From: JBDKTH01 sp964558295
GTDB taxonomy: Bacteria > Planctomycetota > Planctomycetia > Pirellulales > Thermoguttaceae
NCBI GenBank assembly: GCA_964558295.1
Contig: CAZLDQ010000149.1
Coordinates: 1-14,387, forward strand
Length of the DNA: 14,387 nucleotides
Direction of reading: 5' to 3'
This document shows, in pieces, positions 1 through 7,798 of this stretch (positions are counted from its first letter, which is position 1; each line of letters begins with the position of its first letter). Under the pieces are notes generated by a model, which was given only the letters and a program-made list of their open reading frames with translations, made no database searches and had not been told where the DNA came from. The translations under genes were made by a program, and so were the position numbers.

Positions 1-290
1 GCCCCCCCAAGGATGGCCGCCACGGTTCCCGTCTTCAAAAACGCTCGTCGGTCAACAGGCTGGCTCATGCGGGGATCCTCTAACGAAAGCAATACCAAAG
101 CTGTTTTCTTGAACCGGCACGATCCCTATTATTTTACCATGGGGATCGCCGTGCCCATAGATGCCGGTGAGACGGGAGTAAAGAGCGGGGGCCGTACGCA
201 GCGACCACCGGGACGGGGCGCCGCCGGCCCCACACGCCTCGAATTGAGCCCTGTCCCCGTCCCACGGCCCCACGGGGTACCGCGTACTCC
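1..290. other. Non-coding stretch downstream of the U32 gene
   Basis: I see no convincing gene here. Open frames exist on both strands (13-387 plus, 52-294 minus), but they overlap the end of the U32 gene or each other and lack family motifs. The part around 100-140 is visibly more AT-rich than the rest. A short inverted repeat (CCCCGT at 255-260, ACGGGG at 272-277) lies just beyond the U32 stop codon. It has no T-run on either side, so it is only a weak candidate for a transcript end. Confidence 0.4.
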
Positions 291-2720
291 TCACTGCACA
301 CGGCCAACGAGGGTCAGCAAGCGGGCAAGGACTTCGGTTGGAAGGTCGTCCAATAGTTCAAGGCGAAAGTGCCGTACGCCGCGTTGAAGCAACGCCGGTA
401 CGGTTTCCACCGCACTTCGAGGCACGGCGTTGAATAACGTGTTGCGGCAGCTTGCGTCGGCCGTCAAACGATGGGCCACGCCCCTGTGGTCGCGCAGGCG
501 GACTTCGTGCCGGTCGCAGGGACGCCCGCAGTTGGTCCGGTTCGTCCCTGGCGAAAGTACCGCACAGAACACGCAGTGCTCCATGTGGAACATCGGCATG
601 TGGTGATAGACGACCACCTCCAGCCACTCGGGCGGCACGACACCGGCCAGGGCGAGCACCTGCTCGCGGTTAAGATCATGCGACACGGTGACCCGCTGGG
701 CCCCCGACTCGTGCAGGAACCGCACGGTCAGCTCGTTGGCGGCGTTGAGCGAAAAGTCGGCCACGACCGGCACGCCGGCTTGGCGATAGAAGTGGAGTCC
801 GGCCAGATTGCGGGCGAGGATTCCATCGGGTTCCGCGCGCAGAAGCGAGGGGAAGAGGCCCGCGTCTTCGGGCTTCTGGATTCGCGGCGTGGCCAGGAAG
901 ATTGTCGCGCCCGCCTCGTGGGCCCGCTGAACAGCCTCGCGATATTCGTGGAGGTTCTTGAAATCGACCAGCACACTCCGCACCCCCTCGGCGAGGACCG
1001 CTTCCAGTTGGACCAGCGAGCGGCAGAGGACGTGAAACGCGGCCCTCTCCCGCTGCGTGGGCGAAGGGAACATTCGCAGGCCGTCCCGGAGCGATTCGAG
1101 CACTGAGCCTTCGGCCAACCGGCGAATCGGAGGCGTCGCGACAAGCCTATCCAACTCCTCGACCATCTGGCGGCGCAGCTTGCCCAACACGCTCAGCGGC
1201 GCCATCGGCGTGCCGACCACCCGCGCGTCGAGCGTTCGCAGTTGATAATTCGTTCCGCCCAAGCGGCCGAACTGTTCGGCGAGCAGTCCTTCGCTCAACG
1301 GGTGCTTGCGGGCTTCGGCCAATGGTTCGGAGGATAGGAAACGGCACTCCTGCCCGGACGAAGTCTTCACCGCGACCTTCATTGGTTGGCCGACTTCGGC
1401 CTCGACGACGAGATCCAGGGCGATCCGTCGCCAGGGCACGTCGTTCTGATAGGTCTTGCGCAGCCGGCCGGTCAGATGGGGATCGTCGGTCTTCCACACG
1501 GCTTGCCCTGGTCGAATCGCGTTCAGGTCAAATGCTCCGTGCTGGAAGGCCAACTCGGCGCCCCCCGGCGGCGCAGCCTCCATGAGCGGCTGACCGTCGC
1601 GGAATATCTCGTAGACCCGACCGCCGGGCGGATTCTCGTCTTGCGGGTTGGTCTCAAAGACCACGCCGTCGCCGCGAGTGACCGCACAGCGAAGCTCGAC
1701 GGTCACACGTCCGCGCCGCACCATCTTGACCTGTCCGAGCAGCACCCCGCGATTCGCCGAACTGACGGCCGGCACCAGGGTCTTGTGGTTAGGGCCTTCC
1801 AACCAACCGTGCGAAAAGCCTCGCGAGAAGGAAAGCTCCATTTCCTCGACTTGACGCGGGGTAAACTCCACCGGCCGGCCCGACCAGGCCGCATCGATCG
1901 CCAGGCGATAGTGACGCACGATGTTGGCCACATAGTCCGGAGGCTTCATCCGACCTTCGATCTTCAGACCGTTCACCCCGGCCGCGATCAGCCGAGGCAA
2001 CAGGTCGTAGGCGGCCAAGTCGTGTGGACTGACAAGATACCGCTTGTCGCCCAAGTCCATCAGGCGGCCGTCGCAAATCAGGTCATACGGCAAACGGCAG
2101 GCCTGGGCACACAGGCCGCGGTTGGCACTGCGTCCACCAAGCGACAGACTCGCCAGGCACTGCCCCGAGTAGGCCACGCAAAGGGCCCCGTGCACGAAAA
2201 CCTCCAGCGGCATCGTGGTCTGCCGACGGATCCTGGCCACGTCGTCGATCGTCAGTTCCCGGGCAAGGATGACCCGGCTCAGCCCCAGCCGTTCGACCGC
2301 CGCGATTCCCTCGGCACTGGTGAGCGACATCTGCGTGGAAGCATGGACCGGCAGCTCCGGGCAGACCGCGCGCACGAGTTGGGCCATGCCCAGGTCTTGG
2401 ACAATCACCGCGTCAACGCCCGCGGAGGCGACGGTGCGGATCGTCTGCTCGGCCTGCTCCAGTTCCGAGGAGAAAACCAGCGTGTTGAGCGGCAGGTAGC
2501 CTTTGACCTGCCGGGCCCGCAGAAACGCCATCACGCGGGGCAATTCCTCGGGACGGAGGTTCGTGGCCCGAGCCCGGGCGTTGAGCCCCGAGGTGAGGCC
2601 GAAGTAAACCGCGTCGGCCCCGTTGGCCGCTGCCGCGCGCAGGCAATCCCAGTCGCCGGCCGGGGCCAACAGTTCTGGCGGTGCGGGCGTATGAGGAAAC
2701 GGGGGAATGGTAACATTCAT
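291..2720 (-). CDS. U32 family protein, RlhA-type (23S rRNA cytidine hydroxylation), with DUF3656 region
   Basis: This 809-residue protein belongs to peptidase family U32. Members once called collagenase-like peptidases are now known as Fe-S dependent hydroxylases. RlhA (E. coli YdcP) makes 5-hydroxycytidine in 23S rRNA, and TrhP acts on tRNA. The N-terminal TIM-barrel half starts with ELLAPAGDWDCL and carries the U32 signature near residues 173-188 (EVFVHGALCVAYSGQC). Cys181, Cys188, Cys204 and Cys208 are the likely Fe-S ligands. The middle part fits the DUF3656 insert. The C-terminal part has a further cysteine group (C716, C719, C731, C735). At about 800 residues it is longer than E. coli RlhA (about 650). 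The ATG at 2720 is preferred over an in-frame TTG at 2729; neither has a clear ribosome binding site. The gene stands alone and diverges from the DUF362 operon. The family call is firm; the RNA substrate is inferred. Confidence 0.9.
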   Translation of the reverse strand: MNVTIPPFPHTPAPPELLAPAGDWDCLRAAAANGADAVYFGLTSGLNARARATNLRPEELPRVMAFLRARQVKGYLPLNTLVFSSELEQAEQTIRTVASAGVDAVIVQDLGMAQLVRAVCPELPVHASTQMSLTSAEGIAAVERLGLSRVILARELTIDDVARIRRQTTMPLEVFVHGALCVAYSGQCLASLSLGGRSANRGLCAQACRLPYDLICDGRLMDLGDKRYLVSPHDLAAYDLLPRLIAAGVNGLKIEGRMKPPDYVANIVRHYRLAIDAAWSGRPVEFTPRQVEEMELSFSRGFSHGWLEGPNHKTLVPAVSSANRGVLLGQVKMVRRGRVTVELRCAVTRGDGVVFETNPQDENPPGGRVYEIFRDGQPLMEAAPPGGAELAFQHGAFDLNAIRPGQAVWKTDDPHLTGRLRKTYQNDVPWRRIALDLVVEAEVGQPMKVAVKTSSGQECRFLSSEPLAEARKHPLSEGLLAEQFGRLGGTNYQLRTLDARVVGTPMAPLSVLGKLRRQMVEELDRLVATPPIRRLAEGSVLESLRDGLRMFPSPTQRERAAFHVLCRSLVQLEAVLAEGVRSVLVDFKNLHEYREAVQRAHEAGATIFLATPRIQKPEDAGLFPSLLRAEPDGILARNLAGLHFYRQAGVPVVADFSLNAANELTVRFLHESGAQRVTVSHDLNREQVLALAGVVPPEWLEVVVYHHMPMFHMEHCVFCAVLSPGTNRTNCGRPCDRHEVRLRDHRGVAHRLTADASCRNTLFNAVPRSAVETVPALLQRGVRHFRLELLDDLPTEVLARLLTLVGRVQ

Positions 2721-2808
2721 GGTCGACAACGGATTTGCCGAAAGGATAAACGGCGAAAGGGGGGGCGGGAAGAGCCTTTTGCGGCTGCAAGCGAATTTGT
2801 TTGTTGGT

Positions 2809-2814
2809 ATTGTA
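2809..2814 (-). promoter_or_regulatory. Candidate -10 element for the U32 gene
   Basis: On the minus strand the sequence reads TACAAT, matching five of six bases of the sigma-70 -10 consensus, about 90 nt upstream of the ATG at 2720. The hexamer 17 nt further upstream (AGTCGA) is a poor -35, so this rests on the -10 alone. Confidence 0.25.
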
Positions 2815-2866
2815 TCCGTCTGCGGCCCGGTTCGACTAGGACGGAGCCCACGGAGGGGAAAGTCGC

Positions 2867-2895
2867 TTGCAGTTTCCTTCGCCCGGGGGTAGTTT
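2867..2895 (+). promoter_or_regulatory. Candidate promoter of the DUF362-polyferredoxin operon
   Basis: TTGCAG (2867-2872) and TAGTTT (2890-2895) are separated by 17 nt, the ideal spacing, but each matches only three of six consensus bases. Transcription from here would give a leader of roughly 165 nt that includes the inverted repeat at 2938-2957. Confidence 0.2.
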
Positions 2896-2937
2896 AACGG
2901 ATGCTCAACCTGACAAGGTCCCCCACACCCCCTGCCA

Positions 2938-2957
2938 TCTCCATACTACGATGGAGA
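2938..2957. repeat. Perfect 7-bp inverted repeat in leader of the DUF362 operon
   Basis: TCTCCAT (2938-2944) and ATGGAGA (2951-2957) are exact reverse complements around a 6-nt loop. The repeat sits about 110 nt upstream of the DUF362 start codon. It has no T-run, so an operator or leader hairpin is more likely than a terminator, although chance cannot be excluded. Confidence 0.4.
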
Positions 2958-3069
2958 CGGCTGAGCCCAGCCCTGCAGTTGTTCTGCCTTTTGAGTCTGC
3001 GGCCTGATCCGCCCCGCAAGCCACCGAATACCGCAATCTTTCTGCCTCGATTCCCTGGAGGTTGATCCC

Positions 3070-4011
3070 ATGAGTCAACATTCACGCAGAGACTTCCTTA
3101 TTCACTCGGCCGGCGGGATGGCGGCCCTTAGCACCCGCGGCCTCTGGTCGTCAGTGGGCCAGTGTGCGGAGAAACCGGCCGAGATGGCGATTGCCCGATG
3201 GACCGGGGCCAAAGAGCTTTCCGATCCCGAATTCCAAAAAGTGGCCATTTCGCTCACCGAAAAGGCGATCGAGGCCGTCGGCGGTCTGAAGCGGTTCATT
3301 GGCAAAGGGGACGTGGTCTGGGTCAAGCCGAATATCGGTTGGGACCGCACCCCCGACCTGTCGGCCAACACCAACCCCGACGTGGTCGCCACGATTGTCC
3401 GCCTGGCGTTTGACGCCGGGGCGAAGAACGTCATCGTCGGCGACAACCCCTGCGACCTGCCTCCCAAGGCATATGCCTCAAGCGGCATCCCCGAAGCCGC
3501 CAAGAGAGTCGGCGCCGAGGTGGTCTTGCTCGACCGGACCCGCTTCAAGGAAACCAACATCAAGGGGGAACGGATCAAGAGCATCCCGATCTTCCCGGGC
3601 ATCATGGAGGCCGATCTGGTGATCAACGTGCCGGTCGCCAAGCACCACCGGCTGGCCAACGCCACGCTCTGCATGAAGAACTACATGGGCGTGATCGAGA
3701 ACCGCAAGCTGTTCCATCAGGACATCCCCGCCTGCCTGAACGACATTACCCGCTTCATGAAGCCGCGGATCACGATCCTCGATGGGATGCGCGTGCTGAT
3801 GGATCACGGTCCCAAGGGAGGCAATCCGGCCGACGTCAAGGTAAAGACCACCGTAGCCGCCGGCACGGACATCGTGGCCCTCGATGCGTTCGGCGCGGAG
3901 TTGCTCGAACGGAAGCCGACCGACATTCCTTCCGTCGTCAAGGGACAAGAAGGCGGCCTGGGTACGATGAACTACCGTTCGCTCGCGTTGCGGGAGATCG
4001 CCGTTTCATGA
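3070..4011 (+). CDS. DUF362 domain protein with Tat signal
   Basis: This 313-residue protein matches the DUF362 family, whose biochemical role is not established and which is often found beside or fused to ferredoxin domains. The N-terminus has a twin-arginine motif SRRDFL (residues 5-10) followed by a short apolar stretch, so export in folded form is likely. The body has typical features: VWVKPNIGW, NTNPDVV, a GDNPC segment, VINVPVAKHH and CMKNYMGV near the middle, and an ILDGMRVLMDHGP segment later. The mature part has few cysteines and no CxxCxxC cluster, so the redox centres must come from the partner. The start is set by GGAGG (3057-3061), 8 nt before the ATG. The stop overlaps the next start as ATGA, implying translational coupling with the polyferredoxin. 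Family and export calls are strong; the function is unknown. Confidence 0.88.
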   Translation: MSQHSRRDFLIHSAGGMAALSTRGLWSSVGQCAEKPAEMAIARWTGAKELSDPEFQKVAISLTEKAIEAVGGLKRFIGKGDVVWVKPNIGWDRTPDLSANTNPDVVATIVRLAFDAGAKNVIVGDNPCDLPPKAYASSGIPEAAKRVGAEVVLLDRTRFKETNIKGERIKSIPIFPGIMEADLVINVPVAKHHRLANATLCMKNYMGVIENRKLFHQDIPACLNDITRFMKPRITILDGMRVLMDHGPKGGNPADVKVKTTVAAGTDIVALDAFGAELLERKPTDIPSVVKGQEGGLGTMNYRSLALREIAVS

Positions 4012-5654
4012 GTCGACGCCGTTTTTGGAGTGCCGTGCGAATCCGAAGAACCGTGCAGATTCTTGTGTTGCTCGCATTCTTCGGGATCCTCGGGCTCGCA
4101 CGCATGCAGCCGACCGGGGAAGAAGCCAATCATCTGGTCGAGACCTTCTTCCTTCTCGACCCGTTGATCCTGATTGCCACCTGGCTCGCGGCACATGCGG
4201 TGCACCCGCCGATGATTCTGGCCGTGGGGACGATCGTCATCACGCTCCTCGTCGGCCGGGTCTTCTGCGGCTGGGCTTGCCCGCTCGGCACGATCCACGC
4301 CCTGGCCGGCCGCGTGTTCGACCGCTTCTCGTCGCGTGCCAAACGCCGCGATCACTGGTCGCGTTGGCAGTTGACCAAGTACTATCTCTTGGCCGGCTTT
4401 TTGGTGATGGCTCTGTTTGGCGTCCACTGGGGCGTGATCTGGGACCCGCTGGTGCTCCTCTACCGGACCACGACGACCGTCCTCTTGCCCGGCGTGCAGT
4501 GGAGCGTGGAACAAGGGGCCACGGCCGCCTTCCAGGCCGATCCGGGCGTGGGCCCAGTGCGGCTGACCAAAGTGACCGAGCCGGTTTACGGCTTCTTCCG
4601 GGACCATGTGTTCAACCTGCCCGGCCAGTCGTTTATCTCCACCGGGCTGATCGCGCTGGTCTTCGTGGCCATGGTCCTGGCCAACGGCTATCGGCGACGG
4701 TTCTGGTGCCGGTATCTCTGCCCGCTGGGGGCCTTGTTGGGGCTCTTCTCCTGGCGTCCGTTCCTGCGGCGCGAGGTGAACAAGGAAACGTGCAACCAGT
4801 GCGACCTGTGTGCGATGACCTGCCACGGCGCCGCGGGCAAGACGCCCGGCGACCAGTGGAAGCCGGCCGAGTGTCTGGGCTGCCTCAACTGCACCGACTC
4901 CTGCCACCGCGACGGCCTGCGATTCCGCTGGGTCGGGCCGTGGCGCCGCAAGCCGGCGGTCGAAGGAATTGATCTCTCGAAGCGAGCCCTACTGGCCTCG
5001 GCCGCGGGCGGCGTGGTGGCCTTGCCCTTGCTGCGTGCCAATCCCCAGTCACGCGGCAAGGTCTACCATCCGGCCTTGATCCGTCCGCCCGGCGCGAGGG
5101 AAGAGAAGGAGTTTCTCGCCCGCTGCACGTCTTGTGGGCTGTGCATCAAGATCTGTCCGACCGGCGGGCTCCAGCCCTCGCTCGTGGAGGCCGGGCTGGA
5201 AGGGCTCTGGACGCCGCGGCTGGTGCCGCAGATCGGCCATTGCGATTTCACCTGCACGCTCTGCGGCCAGGTCTGCCCCACGGAAGCCATCCAGCGGCTC
5301 ACCGTGGAAGAGAAGCACCAGGTGCGGATCGGCTTGGCCTCGTTCGACACGACCCGCTGCATCCCTTACGCCTACGGGCGCGACTGCATGGTCTGCGAAG
5401 AGCATTGCCCGATTCCCGACAAAGCGATCTACTGCCTGGAAGTCGAGATCCGCGACCGCAACGGGCAAGTCAAGAGGATCAAGCAGCCGCACGTCGATCC
5501 CGACAAGTGCATCGGCTGCGGCGTCTGCGAGAACGTTTGCCCGTTCAAAGACCGTCCCGGGATTCGCGTGACCAGCGCCAACGAGTCGCGGCACCCCGCC
5601 CGCCTCGACAGCCCCGGCAATCAGCCGATCCTTCCCGACAACGACCTCTACTAG
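4008..5654 (+). CDS. Membrane polyferredoxin, NapH/NapG (MauN/MauM)-like fusion
   Basis: This 548-residue protein is an integral-membrane electron carrier. The N-terminal half resembles NapH. It has apolar segments near residues 16-32, 52-84, 124-142 and 208-226, the motif CGWACP (87-92), a second motif FWCRYLCP (232-239), and two 4Fe-4S clusters (C262/265/268/272 and C289/292/295/299). Residues 324-345 form another apolar segment beginning SKRALLAS. A NapG/MauM-like part with four more cysteine groups follows: C373-383, C412-423, C451/C460-467 and C501-511. Each group has the C-P or CxxxC spacing of bacterial ferredoxins, so up to six clusters are possible. It starts inside the DUF362 stop (ATGA). 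The likely role is quinol- or ferredoxin-linked electron delivery to the exported DUF362 protein. That partner is an inference from coupling; the Fe-S and membrane nature is plain. The gene converges on the AraC gene with 7 bp between stops. Confidence 0.9.
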   Translation: MSRRRFWSAVRIRRTVQILVLLAFFGILGLARMQPTGEEANHLVETFFLLDPLILIATWLAAHAVHPPMILAVGTIVITLLVGRVFCGWACPLGTIHALAGRVFDRFSSRAKRRDHWSRWQLTKYYLLAGFLVMALFGVHWGVIWDPLVLLYRTTTTVLLPGVQWSVEQGATAAFQADPGVGPVRLTKVTEPVYGFFRDHVFNLPGQSFISTGLIALVFVAMVLANGYRRRFWCRYLCPLGALLGLFSWRPFLRREVNKETCNQCDLCAMTCHGAAGKTPGDQWKPAECLGCLNCTDSCHRDGLRFRWVGPWRRKPAVEGIDLSKRALLASAAGGVVALPLLRANPQSRGKVYHPALIRPPGAREEKEFLARCTSCGLCIKICPTGGLQPSLVEAGLEGLWTPRLVPQIGHCDFTCTLCGQVCPTEAIQRLTVEEKHQVRIGLASFDTTRCIPYAYGRDCMVCEEHCPIPDKAIYCLEVEIRDRNGQVKRIKQPHVDPDKCIGCGVCENVCPFKDRPGIRVTSANESRHPARLDSPGNQPILPDNDLY

Positions 5655-5661
5655 TCGGCAG

Positions 5662-6828
5662 TTAGCGCCCTGGCGTTCTGCCGTCTCCACCGCCGGCGTT
5701 GGGCGGCATGCTGTCACACGGCCTCGCCGCTTCATTCGCTTCCGTGTCGGGCCGCGCGAGACAACCACTTCGCCTCACCTCGCTCGGCGTGCGATGAAAG
5801 TGCCGGCCAAAGCGGGTCGCAAAATAGCGGCTGGAACTGAAGCCACAGGCCGCCGCCACGTCGGCGATGCGGAGCTCCGGGCGGAAAGCCAACATCTGCC
5901 AGCCGGCTTCCAGGCGACAGAGGTTCAAGTAGGCCCCCGGCGTCATGTTGAACAGCCGCCGGGTCAAGTGAATAAACTGGGTCGCCCCCAGCCCGCAGCG
6001 GCGGGCCATGCGGTCCAAGGTCCATTCGGCGGCCAGTTCGTCCGGGCGTTCGCGCAGCTCCGCCCAAAACAGCTCCACCGTCCGCTGGCTGCTGGCCAGA
6101 CGCGAATCCAAATCGACGTGCCGCTGCCGGAACATCTCCAGAACGTGAACCAACAACGCGTTGACCAGAACAGCCAGAAGCGAAACGCTCGTACCACCCC
6201 GGTCGCGAGCCACAGCATTGCTGATTCGCTGAAAACACCGCCCAATCTCGGTCGTGCCGTGCCAGACCGGCTGCTCGTTCTGGCGCAGGCAGGTCGTCAG
6301 TTCGCGCACGTCGTTTTGGGTCAGCACGATCCAGTCCGGCCACTGCCATGCCTGATGCGGCCGGCGCACGCCGACGTCGAGGATCATCCAGTGCAACCGT
6401 CCGGGGCCCACATGCGGATCGCCGACGCGATGTTGCTGCCAGGGGCGTGTAATGGTCAGGTCGCTGGGCTGCAAGCAAAAGGCCGCGTGTTGTACGGCGA
6501 AGTCGAGGCAGCCGTATTCCAGCCAAGTCAACTCCAAGCCTTCGTTGCGGTGCCACGGGAGGCCCCAGTCTTGCCGTTGCGGTGCATCCCAGAATCCGAT
6601 CGTCTTGACGCCCGGCAACATCCCACGGGGCAAGCGGCGGCCGGGGTAATGACCATGCACGAGGGCGTGCAGTTCGACCTTGCCCGCCGCCACGGCGGCC
6701 TCCAGCGGTCCGCAGGTGTCGGCCCGGTAAGTGGAACCGGCTTCATAATAGAGCGGCACGGTCATGGCCTGGAACGACTCACCGGAAAAGGTTCGAATTC
6801 TTTCAGTGAAAGAACTTGGATTAGCCAC
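5662..6828 (-). CDS. AraC-family transcriptional regulator
   Basis: This regulator has 388 residues from a GTG start. The N-terminal part fits the AraC cupin-like ligand-binding domain (HRNEGLELTWLEYG, then FCLQPSDLTITRPWQQH). The C-terminal part has the paired helix-turn-helix region, roughly residues 269-355, with the second helix pair IADVAAACGFSSSRYFATRF and the family-typical MTPGAYLN and TPSEVRR segments. A polar tail of about 33 residues follows. The GTG at 6828 has AGGAG (6837-6833) only 4 nt away. An in-frame ATG at 6765 would give 367 residues beginning MTVPLYYEAG, where the domain seems to begin, but it has no clear Shine-Dalgarno. The gene is divergent from the isomerase/oxidoreductase pair, so control of that pair, probably with a carbohydrate-type ligand, is inferred. 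Family call is firm; start and target are uncertain. Confidence 0.88.
   Translation of the reverse strand: MANPSSFTERIRTFSGESFQAMTVPLYYEAGSTYRADTCGPLEAAVAAGKVELHALVHGHYPGRRLPRGMLPGVKTIGFWDAPQRQDWGLPWHRNEGLELTWLEYGCLDFAVQHAAFCLQPSDLTITRPWQQHRVGDPHVGPGRLHWMILDVGVRRPHQAWQWPDWIVLTQNDVRELTTCLRQNEQPVWHGTTEIGRCFQRISNAVARDRGGTSVSLLAVLVNALLVHVLEMFRQRHVDLDSRLASSQRTVELFWAELRERPDELAAEWTLDRMARRCGLGATQFIHLTRRLFNMTPGAYLNLCRLEAGWQMLAFRPELRIADVAAACGFSSSRYFATRFGRHFHRTPSEVRRSGCLARPDTEANEAARPCDSMPPNAGGGDGRTPGR
6798..6814. promoter_or_regulatory. Inverted repeat, possible operator or leader hairpin of the AraC gene
   Basis: TTCTTTC (6798-6804) and GAAAGAA (6808-6814) are perfect reverse complements around a 3-nt spacer. 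If translation starts at the GTG at 6828 the repeat falls within codons 5-11. If it starts at the ATG at 6765 the repeat lies in the leader, 32 nt upstream, where an autoregulatory site would be expected. Confidence 0.35.
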
Positions 6829-6845
6829 CTCGCTCCTGACGTGAT

Positions 6846-6874
6846 ATCCTACTGTGGTTTCAGGGGGCCTGCAA
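6846..6874 (-). promoter_or_regulatory. Candidate promoter of the AraC gene
   Basis: On the minus strand TTGCAG (6874-6869) and TAGGAT (6851-6846) are separated by 17 nt. The -10 matches four and the -35 three of six consensus bases. Transcription would begin near 6839. That leaves only about 10 nt before the GTG at 6828, or about 75 nt before the ATG at 6765. Confidence 0.3.
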
Positions 6875-6925
6875 TCCCGGCGGTGGTTTACATTCCTTCA
6901 CGAGCCCTGGAACGGGAGAATCGCA

Positions 6926-7798
6926 ATGGGTCAGATCGCGCTGGGCGTGAACATGGAATTCGTCCGCCACGACGACAAGTCCTTTGAATGGGGCGTGGCC
7001 AAGGCCGCCGAATTGGGCTACCAGTACATCGAGCCCATGGTCCACTGGGGCCGGGAATTACTCAGCGAGGCCGGCTACTTCCACAGCGTCTCCCTCCTCG
7101 ACGACCCGTGGCGCGTGCGAGAAGCCTGTCAACGCGCGGGCCTCAAGCTGTCCGGCCTCTCGGCCCATTGCCCCTTGTGTAAGCCCGAGATTAGCACGGA
7201 GTATCTCAAACAGGCCATCCGTTTCGCGGCCGAGTGCGGCGCCCCGCTCGTCAATACCGACGAGGGTCCCAAGCCGTCCTGGACAACCGTCGAGGAAGAC
7301 CACACGCTGATGTGCTATGTGCTTACCGAGGCGGCGGCAGTCGCCCAACGCCGCGGCGTGTTGATTGGCCTGGAGCCGCACCAGCAGTACAGTAAGACTC
7401 CGGCCGGCCTCGACCGCATCTACCACCTGGTCCAGTCGCCCGTGATCGGCATCAACTTTGATACGGGCAACAGCTACCTGGCCGGCGAGGACCCCGTCGC
7501 CTGGCTAGCCCGCGTAACCGACCGGCTGGTCCACCTGCACGCCAAAGACATCTCCGTCGAGCAGTCGGCGGTCGAGCGCGGCAAGGTGACCGGTACGCCT
7601 GTTGGTTGTGCCTGCGGCGATGGCGTGGTCGATTGGCCCGCCGTGATTCAGCTGTGCCGCGAGGCGCCGCGGGATATCGTGCTTTCCGTCGAGTGCGGCA
7701 CGGTGGAGCAGGCCGCCCGAAGCGCCCAATACCTTCGGTCATTGCTCGAAGTCGAAGAACCAAGTTGTGGCTGTTTCACTGCAGGAGACTTGATATGA
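6926..7798 (+). CDS. Sugar phosphate isomerase/epimerase (xylose isomerase-like TIM barrel)
   Basis: This 290-residue protein is of the AP endonuclease 2 / xylose isomerase-like TIM-barrel type, which isomerises or epimerises sugars, inositol derivatives or ketoses using a divalent metal. Likely metal ligands are visible in order: E150 in IGLEP, D179 in NFDTGN, H205 in HLHAKD and E256 in SVECG. No signal peptide is present, so the enzyme should be cytosolic. The ATG at 6926 has GGGAG (6914-6918) at 7-nt spacing. An upstream in-frame GTG at 6854 exists, but the barrel begins only at IALGVNMEF, so the shorter form is preferred. The stop overlaps the next gene as ATGA. It lies divergent from the AraC regulator. 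A role in sugar or sugar-acid catabolism is inferred; the exact substrate cannot be read from the sequence. Confidence 0.88.
   Translation: MGQIALGVNMEFVRHDDKSFEWGVAKAAELGYQYIEPMVHWGRELLSEAGYFHSVSLLDDPWRVREACQRAGLKLSGLSAHCPLCKPEISTEYLKQAIRFAAECGAPLVNTDEGPKPSWTTVEEDHTLMCYVLTEAAAVAQRRGVLIGLEPHQQYSKTPAGLDRIYHLVQSPVIGINFDTGNSYLAGEDPVAWLARVTDRLVHLHAKDISVEQSAVERGKVTGTPVGCACGDGVVDWPAVIQLCREAPRDIVLSVECGTVEQAARSAQYLRSLLEVEEPSCGCFTAGDLI

Larger units (their letters stand above)
2721..3069. other. Divergent intergenic region (U32 gene / DUF362 operon)
   Basis: This 349-bp region separates two divergent transcription units and must hold both promoters. Visible elements are a TACAAT box for the minus strand, a TTGCAG-17-TAGTTT pair for the plus strand, and a perfect 7-bp inverted repeat at 2938-2957. 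The ribosome binding site GGAGG (3057-3061) belongs to the DUF362 gene. No convincing small gene was found. Confidence 0.6.

Noticed and set aside
215..231. GGGGC/GCCCC inverted repeat downstream of the U32 gene
   Set aside because: It is a short GC stem without a T-run in GC-rich DNA, expected by chance.
13..387. Plus-strand frame of 124 codons at the left edge
   Set aside because: It runs into the U32 gene antisense, its second half is Arg/Pro-rich noise, and it has no recognisable domain. The first 45 codons are less noise-like, so a database search would settle it.
1386..2897. Long plus-strand open frame (503 codons)
   Set aside because: It lies antisense to the U32 gene, whose minus-strand protein has clear family motifs. 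Long antisense frames are expected in GC-rich DNA.
3972..4907. Minus-strand frame of 311 codons
   Set aside because: It is antisense to the polyferredoxin gene, whose cysteine motifs prove the plus strand.
5794..6987. Plus-strand frame of 397 codons
   Set aside because: It is antisense to the AraC gene with its recognisable helix-turn-helix domain.
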